6,194 nt of DNA from assembly GCA_900553005.1 (NCBI GenBank), contig USBU01000079.1, positions 1-6,194 on the forward strand, given 5' to 3'. The stretch comes from an uncultured Eubacteriales bacterium. GTDB lineage: Bacteria > Bacillota > Clostridia > Christensenellales > Pumilibacteraceae. Every line of letters starts with the position of its first letter. The stretch's first letter is position 1. Positions 1 through 6,194 of this stretch are shown here, one piece after another. The notes beneath the pieces are model-generated. The model saw nothing but the letters and a program-made list of their open reading frames with translations. It had not been told where the DNA came from and made no database searches. Position numbers and translations under genes: made by a program.

Positions 1-48
1 CGAGATGTAGCTCCGTCTCGTGGGCTCGGAGATGTGTATAAGAGACAG
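1..48 (+). other. Illumina Nextera i7 adapter (library artefact)
   Basis: These bases are synthetic. Positions 1-6 are the end of the P7 flow-cell sequence, 7-14 (GTAGCTCC) are the 8-base i7 index, and 15-48 are the Nextera read-2 adapter ending in the Tn5 mosaic end (30-48, GATGTGTATAAGAGACAG preceded by A). From memory the index matches Nextera XT N718. The reverse complement of the same 48 bases closes the contig. Biological sequence begins at 49, and any ORF touching this segment should be trimmed. Confidence 0.98.
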
Positions 49-63
49 AATTAAAACATTACT

Positions 64-172
64 TATTTTTGCGTTAGGGGGTAATTTTGAGTCAGGCGGA
101 ATTTGGTTGGAGAGGAAAATTACAAAAAGACTAACGAATACGATATTGTGTATTATATCGGTATTGCGATGC
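64..172 (+). repeat. Diverged structured repeat, copy 1
   Basis: This is the first of two imperfect direct copies. It opens with TATTTTTGCGTTAG (64-77), identical to 214-227. It continues with AATTTGGTTGGAGAG (100-114) against AATTTGGCTGGGAGCG (253-268), then ACAAAA (122-127 against 271-276), and ends with ATCGGTATTGCGATGC (157-172) against ATCGGTTTACGATTGC (296-311). The stretches between these blocks are poorly conserved. The block order and a terminal hairpin are shared, which suggests an old duplication. The function is unknown, and the outer limits are approximate. Confidence 0.5.
137..165 (+). repeat. Hairpin in repeat copy 1
   Basis: AATACGATAT (137-146) pairs with ATATCGGTATT (155-165) to give a 10-base-pair stem with one bulged G and an 8-base loop (147-154). 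It is not followed by a T-run, so it does not look like an intrinsic terminator. The second repeat copy has a comparable one-bulge hairpin at its corresponding end. Confidence 0.45.
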
Positions 173-213
173 CCATGATAACGTGAACCGGTCAGTTTCA
201 GTTATACGATTCA

Positions 214-311
214 TATTTTTGCGTTAGCGGGGCGAGGGATTCCGTAAGCAACAATTTGGCTGGGAGCGGGACAAAACCGGATTAAACGAAAGAAAATCGG
301 TTTACGATTGC
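214..311 (+). repeat. Diverged structured repeat, copy 2
   Basis: This is the second imperfect copy of the element at 64-172; the 14-base exact heads are 150 bases apart. The shared blocks are the head (214-227), AATTTGG followed by a purine-rich stretch (253-268), ACAAAA (271-276) and an ATCGGT...CGAT tail (296-308). This copy is about 10 bases shorter because of gaps between blocks. The function is unknown. A short look-alike of the head also occurs near 382-398, but it is too weak to call a third copy. Confidence 0.5.
274..303 (+). repeat. Hairpin in repeat copy 2
   Basis: AAACCGGATT (274-283) pairs with AATCGGTTT (295-303), giving 9 base pairs with one bulged G and an 11-base loop. Its position inside the repeat matches the hairpin of copy 1, although most of the paired bases differ. 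No T-run follows. A small inverted repeat, TGCGC-A-GCGCA, lies just downstream at 309-319. Confidence 0.45.
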
Positions 312-390
312 GCAGCGCACTTTGAAGAATCAATCTGAGTAAAACAGTCGTAAAAAGAATTGAGATAAATTCGTTATATATGATTTTGGG

Positions 391-430
391 GCGGGGCGTG
401 ATTTAACGATAGGACCCCGTTTTATTATTT
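391..430 (+). terminator. Weak terminator-like hairpin
   Basis: GCGGGG (391-396) can pair with CCCCGT (415-420), with a G-U pair at the base, and a T-rich run follows directly (420-430). The 18-base loop is long and the stem has only six pairs, so this is a poor match to an intrinsic terminator. If real, it would end transcription of an upstream gene outside the contig and insulate the promoter at 488-516. Confidence 0.25.
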
Positions 431-487
431 TAAAAAACCGGCGGGTTATTGCATGATCGTCGGGGAAGAATTTTAACTGAACTGCGA

Positions 488-516
488 TTGATTTTTGCGC
501 GGACATATGCTATAAT
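488..516 (+). promoter_or_regulatory. Sigma-70/sigma-A promoter with extended -10
   Basis: The -35 box is TTGATT (488-493, four of six consensus bases). A spacer of exactly 17 bases leads to TATAAT (511-516, perfect -10). TGC immediately before the -10 supplies the extended -10 TG motif (508-509). Transcription should start near 523, giving a leader of about 94 bases ahead of the ATG at 617. It is correctly placed to drive the helicase gene on its own. An 8-base palindrome, CGTATACG (522-529), overlaps the predicted start and could be an operator half-site, but nothing else supports that. Confidence 0.75.
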
Positions 517-548
517 AATTGCGTATACGAATTATCAAGCAAAGGACA

Positions 549-562
549 TACGCTCCGGCGTA
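549..562 (+). promoter_or_regulatory. Leader hairpin with UNCG-type tetraloop
   Basis: TACGC (549-553) and GCGTA (558-562) form a perfect 5-base-pair stem closing a TCCG loop. In RNA this reads C(UCCG)G, the cUNCGg class of unusually stable tetraloops. It lies about 26 bases after the predicted transcript start and well upstream of the ribosome-binding region. It may protect or structure the 5' end of the mRNA. There is no following T-run, so it is not a terminator. Confidence 0.45.
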
Positions 563-589
563 ACGTGCTGTTTGCGCGGCGACTTTGAA

Positions 590-604
590 AGGTGATTGAG
601 AGGG
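590..604 (+). promoter_or_regulatory. Ribosome-binding region of the helicase gene
   Basis: Two Shine-Dalgarno-like stretches adjoin. AGGTGATT (590-597) is a long match to the anti-Shine-Dalgarno region but sits 19 bases before the ATG. GAGAGGG (598-604) is a shorter match 12 bases before it and is the more plausible site. The TTG at 605 is in frame but is followed two codons later by TAA (611-613), so it cannot be the start. This supports ATG 617. Confidence 0.6.
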
Positions 605-616
605 TTGTTATAACGA

Positions 617-3600
617 ATGGAATCAGAAACCGCAAAGGTAAAATTGGAATTTAACTGCAGTCCCGTAATAAGTTATTACATGCTGCAGGCGGGGACAAGT
701 CCTGTCAACAGGCTGTACGTCAAAAATGTGTCCGATACGGATTTGGACGGCGCGACGGTGGAAATTTCGGCGCGGCCCAGGTTTTTGCTGCCGTTTTCTC
801 TGTCTGTCACGCTGCCCCGACAATCGACGCTGAAATTTGAGCCGGAAAACCTGATTTCTCCCGTTTTCATGGTTGCTCAGTCCGAGCGCCAGGAGGGGGA
901 AATTACCGTCCGCGTAACCGTAAATAACAAAATTCTTGCCGAAGAGAGCGTTCAGGTTACGCTCCTCGCGTTTAACGAGTGCGATTTTTCCGAGCGTCCC
1001 GAAAGTCTTGCTGCGTTTGTCAGGAAATCGGCGGAGCTTAAGCCGTTGAAGTCGCTGATTGAGAAAAAATTAACTTCATGGAAGCAGAAATTTACGGAAT
1101 TTTACGGTTCGGCCGGCAAAAACGACGTAAGATATTATTTTGCGGCGGCTTATGCGGTTTTAATAGAGCTGTCGTTTATCCGCGCCGAACAAAACGGCGA
1201 CGACGTGCTTGTGGCAGAAACGGGAGATCTGATTAAAAACAAAACGGCTTCTTCGCCCGAGCTTACTCTTTTGTTTGCTTCCGTGCTTGAAAGCGCGGGA
1301 ATAAACTGCGTACTCGGTCGTGCGGCTAAGGAGTGGTATGTAGGCGCGTTTTTATCCGACGAGTGTTTCGGAGACGCTGTTATAGACGACTCCTCTCTGA
1401 TAGAAAATAAAATCGAGCGCGGAGTGAACGAAATTTCCATGGTATCCGTCGGCGGAATTTTCGAGGGGCTTAATTTTGAAAGCAATGAAAAGCGTACCGT
1501 TTCCGCTATCAAAAAGCATGGCATCGAGTTTTTCGTCGATTTAAAGTACGCGCGGATGATGAACGTTGCGCCTCTTCCGGAGAGAGTTAAAACTGCCGGA
1601 GGATATGACCTTAAGGCGGCTTCGGATTACTCGGATACCGACGCGCCCGGAAAGATAGAGGAAATCAAAGGAAATCTGTCGGGCGGTACGCTTGTAACGC
1701 GCGAGAAGCAGTGGGAGAGGCGTCTTCTCGATCTGGATATGCGCAACGCGCTTTTGAACTTTAAGACTTCCGCTTATACGGTCAAGCTGCTGACCGCGCG
1801 TCTTGACGACTTTATTTCCGCCATTCCTGCGTTCGGAGAGTACGAACTGTATCCGACCGACGAAAAAGAAAGCAATTTATTGTCGGCCTTTAGTGAGGAT
1901 TTCAACAAGACGGTTTCTCTCAAGCCCGTGGCGGACCTTATTGCTTACGAATATAAAAACAGGCATTTGCGAGTTCCGCTTTCCGGCAAGGAATTCGAGC
2001 GGGCGCTTTCGGGCGTGTACCGCAAGGAAAAGAGCCGGCAGGAGGAGTCGGGCACGGCTTCGCTGTATTTGGCGGCCGGATTTTTGAAATGGTGCTTAAG
2101 CGGCGACGACGAATACAAGTTTGCGCCTATTCTTTTATATCCGGTTACTCTTTTGCGGCGCGGAACTTCGCAGACGTCGTTTTTCGTCAGTATAAACGAG
2201 GACGAAGTGCATGTTAATACCACGCTTTTGGAGTATCTGTATCAGCAGTTTAACATCGATATACGCGCGCTGAGCGAGTTTAAGGCGCCGTCTCTGTCCG
2301 GCTACTCTTCCGTTGTCGCGCGTTTGAAAAAAGAGGTTTCCGGACAAAAGGGCTGGGCTGTGTACGACAGCGTATATTTGTGTTCGCTTTCCTTTTCCAG
2401 TTATCTTATGTGGAAGGACGTGCGGACCAAAATGGATAAATTCCGCGAAAGTAAGCTTATACGCTCTCTTTTGGAAAACCGCAGCGAATTTACGGGCGAA
2501 GAGGCCGTCGGCGAAAATCTTTCCTCCGACGAGGCTTATGCCGAAGGCGGAAAAATTTATCTGCCGATAAGCGCCGACTCCTCTCAGTATTCGGCCGTAG
2601 TGGACTCGATGTCTAAAAGCTTTGTTCTGCACGGTCCTCCGGGGACAGGCAAGTCGCAGACCATCACTAATATGATAGCCAATAATATCGCCAACGGCAG
2701 GCGGGTATTGTTCGTCGCTGAAAAAATGGCGGCGCTTTCCGTCGTATATAAGCGGTTAAAGGATATCGGCATAGGTGATTTCTGTCTGGAGCTTTATTCC
2801 GAAAAAACCAAAAAAACCGACGTCGTCGATAAGCTTGTATCCACTATGGCGCTTGCCGGATCGGAGGAAACGAGGGGCGTAGACGAAAACCGCCGCGAGC
2901 TCAGCGCGCTTATCTCGCGCTTGCAGGGAGAAATGGACGCTATGCATTGCGTTCATTCGCTCGGTTTTTCGGTTTACGAAGGAATACTGGGATATCTCGA
3001 CAATAAGGATGCGCCCGACTGCCTTACGATAGACAGCCTGTTTTACGAAAAGCTGAACAAGGAAAGCTTCAACAGATATCTGGGGCTTTTGACCGAGCTT
3101 TCGGTGCGCGCCAAGGAATGCGGAAATCTTGAAAAATCGCCTTTCCGCGACGTGGGAAGATTCGATTACAACGAGCGCTGGCGCGTGCGCGGCGAGAGTA
3201 TTTTAAAAATTTATTATCGGGAGCTTAGATCGCTGAGATTTTACGCAAGAGAGCTTGTCCCCGTTTTCAACATGCGCACGGTGTCGCTTACGCAGGAAAA
3301 ACTTAAGGGCATTTACGACGTCGCAAGGCTTATCATGAATTCCGCAGCCGTCATGAAGGTAATTTCCGGCGGAAGGGAAAACGTTACGCTGCTTGCCGCG
3401 GCGGAAAGTTATCTTTCGCTTATCGAGCTGGAAAGACGGCTTAAGGAAGCGTTTTCCAATCGCTTCGACGAGTTTCCGGAGGCGGCCTTTTCGGTGGCGG
3501 AGGTGCTCGACGCGCAAAGGAAGGATTCGCTGGGGATAAAACTGGCTAAAAAATACGCGGCTTCGGTCAAATACGAGCTGGATAAGGAAGCGCGCGCCGA

Positions 3601-6146
3601 ATATTACGCCGAGCTTTTGAAGATTGCAAAAAACCGCTTTGAGATTCGTCGCAGAGCCGAAAAGCTTGACAGACTTGAAGTGGGCAGCGAGGCGGAGCTT
3701 ATTATTGCCGCGGAGGAGCTGCGCGCGTTGGTTGCGGCGGCAAAAAACGTTTACGCCGATTTTGAAGTAAATATTTTCTTTGAGTCGTGCCGTTATATCG
3801 CGGCAAATTCTCCGTTTTTGTATCTCGAGTACTTTGTTGCCGCTTATGAAAGCGTGGAAAGGGCAAGAAGGCAGTTTACGTCAATTTTTGCGATAGAGCC
3901 GCGCCGTATCGGAGAGCTGAACGAGGAGATGGAGTACGTCACTCAGCTTAATAAAAATTTGGATCGTATCGCCGGATGGAGTAAATATCAGGAAATAGTG
4001 GCGGAATGCCGCCGCAGCGGCTTTGAATTTGTGCTGGAGCCGCTGAACGTCGGAGAGATAACTCCGGACGACATTTTAAGCTGTTTTAAAAAATGCGTTT
4101 ATTATAATTTCGTGCGCAGCGAAATTTCGCTTGACGAGCGTTTATGCCAGTTTTCCGGGCTTGCGCTGGAAGAAATGATAGAGCGCTTTAAGTCGCTTTC
4201 CGAAGAATACGAGCGTCTTACCCGAACCGAACTTTACCGCACGCTTGTAGGCAGGCTGCCGACTCCGCGCGAGGACGGCGAGCATAATCTGGAAAAGGTT
4301 GTGCTGCTGCGCGCTCAGAAAAACGGCGTCAAGGGCGTTACCTTAAGAAAGCTGTTTACTCAGATCCCTACGATCATGAAGTGCGCCTGTCCGTGTATGC
4401 TGATGAGCCCGGCTTCGGCCACTCAGTTTTTAGACCTGGATCTCGATAAATTTGACCTTGTAATATTCGACGAGGCGTCTCAGGTGCCGACCTGCAAGGC
4501 TGTGGGCACTATCGCGCGCGCCCGTCAGGTGATAGTCGTCGGCGATCCGAAGCAGCTTCCTCCCACGACGTTTTTCGGCGCGGATTTTAAGGATGAGGAA
4601 CATCTTGACGTCGAGGATCTTGAAAGCATACTTGACGACTGTCTGGCTATCGGTATGCCGGAAAGGCACCTTTTATGGCATTACAGGTCGCATTACGAAA
4701 GCCTCATAGCGTTTTCAAACGCCATGTATTACGACAATCAGCTGCTTACGTTTCCATCTCCGGGCGAAATGAACAGTAAGGTGACGCTGGAATACGTTGA
4801 CGGCGTTTACGACCGCGGCGGAAGCAAGTGCAATAAAAAGGAAGCGCAGGAGCTTATAAAAAATATTGTCGCGCGGCTAAAAAATCCTGCGCTTAAAAAT
4901 CAGTCCGTCGGCGTAGTTACGTTTAACGGCGCTCAGCAGGCGTATATCGAGGATAACCTTTTAAAAGCGCTTAAGGAGGCTAAGCTGGAGGAAGAGGCTT
5001 TCGAGCGCGACGAGCCTGTTTTTGTAAAAAATCTGGAAAACGTGCAGGGCGACGAGCGCGACGTTATACTGTTTTCGGTAGGGTACGGTCCCGACCGGGA
5101 CGGAAAGCTGTCGCTCAATTTCGGGCCGCTTAATCAGGCCGGGGGATATCGCAGACTCAACGTGGCGGCGACGCGCGCGCGTATGGAAATGAAGGTGTTT
5201 TCGTCTATCCGCGCCAACATGATCGACCTGAGGCGCACTTCATCTCAGGGCGTTCGCGGCCTTAAGGCGTTTTTGGAATATGCCGAGCGCGGCAGAGATA
5301 TGCTGGTATTCGACTCCAGAAACGTCGGCGCGCGCGAAAAGGGAATAGGGGAGTATATCGCGCACGAGCTTAGCGAAAAAGGACTTAAGTGCGTATATGA
5401 CCTCGGTGTTTCGGATTTTAAAATAGACGTGGCTGTTGTCGATCCCAGAGATCCCGATAAATATATTCTGGCAATAATCTGCGACAGTGCAAACGAATTT
5501 CGTATTAAAAGCGTGCGCGACCGCGTTGCCATGCATACGAAAATTCTTAAAACGCTGGGATGGAACGTCCATTATCTTTGGACGGTAAATTATTTGGGCA
5601 ATCCTAAAAGAGAAATTTCCAAAATACGCGAAATTGTTTCCTCTCTGTCAAAATCCGCCCTGCCCAGCAAGAAGAACGTAAAGGAATCGCTTTCAAGATA
5701 TCGGCGCGTTTACAGGCGCGCGGCAGTCAAACCGCTTGCCAAGGCGGGCGCAGAATATGTTACGTCCGACGTTAATCTGGATAAAATCAGGCAAAAGCTT
5801 TCGGATATCGTGCGCGCGGAGGGCCCGATTGACGAAGCGTCGCTTATTGAAAAGCTTTGCGTCGTTTATTCTGTGCCGAAAACCGCCAAAAAGGCCGTGC
5901 AGCGTCTTTATGAAATTGCCGCCGGTACGGAGAATTACCGGAAGGAAAGTCTGGGAGTCGCATATTACGCCGACAGAGAAACCGAAACGTTCAGACCGCT
6001 GGACGACAGGGTAAAGCGCGATTATTCGCGCGTCAGCCCTTACGAGCTTATTGCGGCGGCAAGATGCGCGCTCGAGTGCTCCGGAAGCCTGAATAAGAGC
6101 GAGCTTATAAAAGAGATTTTTACTTTGATGAATTGCACGAGAAAGA
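617..6146 (+). CDS. DUF4011 SF1 helicase with Vsr-like nuclease domain and DUF3320, 3' partial
   Basis: This is a large DNA/RNA helicase-nuclease, probably a cytoplasmic, single-gene anti-phage protein (Hhe-like by recalled architecture; inference). 1843 codons are open and the C-terminus is cut by the adapter. ATG 617 is the first possible start after in-frame TAA 611-613. Residues 1-115 are beta-rich. Residues 140-310 resemble the family's transglutaminase-like segment, with S213 and E239 where Cys and His are expected and D308 kept. DUF4011 starts at W366 (LLDLDMRNALLNF, 370-382). Helicase motifs: Q motif Q657; Walker A GPPGTGKS 673-680; VLFVAEKMAAL from 697; Walker B DEASQ 1285-1289; GDPKQLPP from 1309; HYRSH 1355-1359; VQGDERD 1476-1482; RRLNVAATRAR 1512-1522. 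A mostly helical, charged insertion (about 780-1240) splits the first RecA domain. The Vsr/MTES_1575-type domain (1575-1675) keeps D1604 (KID), D1623, RDR 1634-1636 and W1649, but has I1621 for the usual Glu. DUF3320 starts near EGPI 1735-1738. Helicase identity is certain; nuclease activity and defence role are not. Confidence 0.95.
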
Positions 6147-6194
6147 CTGTCTCTTATACACATCTCCGAGCCCACGAGACGGAGCTACATCTCG
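6147..6194 (-). other. Illumina Nextera i7 adapter, reverse complement (library artefact)
   Basis: This is the exact reverse complement of positions 1-48: Tn5 mosaic end first (CTGTCTCTTATACACATCT, 6147-6165), then the read-2 adapter, the same i7 index and the P7 remnant. It is synthetic. The helicase frame reads into it without a stop as TVSYTHLRAHET, a well-known contaminant peptide. On the minus strand it encodes MCIRDS at the front of a spurious ORF. The genuine sequence ends at 6146. Confidence 0.98.

Larger units (their letters stand above)
49..487. other. AT-rich non-coding region upstream of the helicase gene
   Basis: This stretch of about 440 bases has stop codons in all frames at short intervals and no ORF that looks like a gene. 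It is visibly richer in A and T than the coding region that follows. It holds the two diverged repeat copies, their hairpins and one weak terminator-like hairpin, annotated separately. I see no tRNA, no recognisable riboswitch, no CRISPR units and no insertion-sequence ends. It is probably the intergenic spacer after an upstream gene that lies beyond the contig edge. Confidence 0.7.

Noticed and set aside
49..487. CRISPR array or tandem repeat tract
   Set aside because: There are only two imperfect copies about 150 bases apart, with no conserved short repeat or regular unique spacers.
565..588. Possible 7-codon leader peptide (GTG start, MLFARRL) before the gene
   Set aside because: The only upstream Shine-Dalgarno-like stretch (541-546) is 18 bases away, the start is non-ATG, and no codon pattern suggests attenuation.
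605..607. In-frame TTG as an alternative start with better spacing to the Shine-Dalgarno stretch
   Set aside because: TAA follows two codons later at 611-613, so translation from here cannot reach the helicase frame.
680..682. Alternative ATG start at codon 22
   Set aside because: The residues between 617 and 680 fit the beta-rich N-terminus usual for the family, and no Shine-Dalgarno-like stretch lies ahead of 680.
1150..1524. Minus-strand ORF of 124 residues rich in Ser and Pro
   Set aside because: Its low-complexity composition is typical of an antisense shadow of a GC-biased coding region, and it overlaps the N-terminal part of the helicase gene.
1803..2087. Plus-strand ORF of 94 residues inside the helicase gene
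   Set aside because: It lies in another frame of a conserved coding region, has Arg-rich shadow composition, and shows no convincing ribosome-binding site.
2135..2632. Minus-strand ORF of 165 residues
   Set aside because: It is antisense to the conserved DUF4011-to-Walker-A part of the helicase, and its translation resembles no family I recognise.
5693..6175. Minus-strand ORF of 160 residues
   Set aside because: Its first residues (MCIRDS and preceding) are encoded by the adapter, and the rest lies antisense to the conserved DUF3320 end of the helicase gene.
1..6194. 48-base perfect terminal inverted repeats suggesting a transposon or linear plasmid
   Set aside because: The repeats are the Nextera index adapter with the Tn5 mosaic end used in library preparation, not natural element ends.

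Overview
The window is one assembled contig that is almost entirely a single, very long, incomplete gene. Both ends carry 48 bases of Illumina Nextera transposase/index adapter (1-48 and, as its exact reverse complement, 6147-6194), so the biological insert is about 49-6146. The adapters are library artefacts. The reading frame that runs into the right-hand one has no natural end here.

Layout: 49-487 is AT-rich, non-coding DNA holding two diverged copies of a structured repeat of roughly 100 bases and a weak terminator-like hairpin. A strong sigma-A/sigma-70-type promoter lies at 488-516 (TTGATT, 17-base spacer, extended TATAAT). It is followed by a leader of about 94 bases with a small UNCG-type hairpin and two Shine-Dalgarno-like stretches. 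The gene starts at ATG 617 and stays open for 1843 codons to the insert end.

The product is a multidomain SF1 (Upf1-like) helicase of the DUF4011 family. In order it has a beta-rich N-terminal region, a degenerate transglutaminase-like segment, DUF4011, a helicase core split by a long insertion, a Vsr/MTES_1575-type PD-(D/E)xK nuclease-like domain, and DUF3320. As I recall, unverified, proteins of this DUF4011-helicase-Vsr layout have been reported as a single-gene anti-phage system (called Hhe). All helicase motifs look intact. The nuclease-like domain has Ile where the usual family pattern has the acidic residue of its E-C-D motif, and the transglutaminase-like segment has lost its Cys and His.

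Organism: a bacterium, probably from a metagenome or single-cell library given the Nextera ends. The bacterial promoter, the purine-rich ribosome-binding region and the flavour of the protein fit a Firmicutes/Clostridia-type host, but that is a weak inference. With only one gene and both flanks cut off, no operon or defence-island context can be read.
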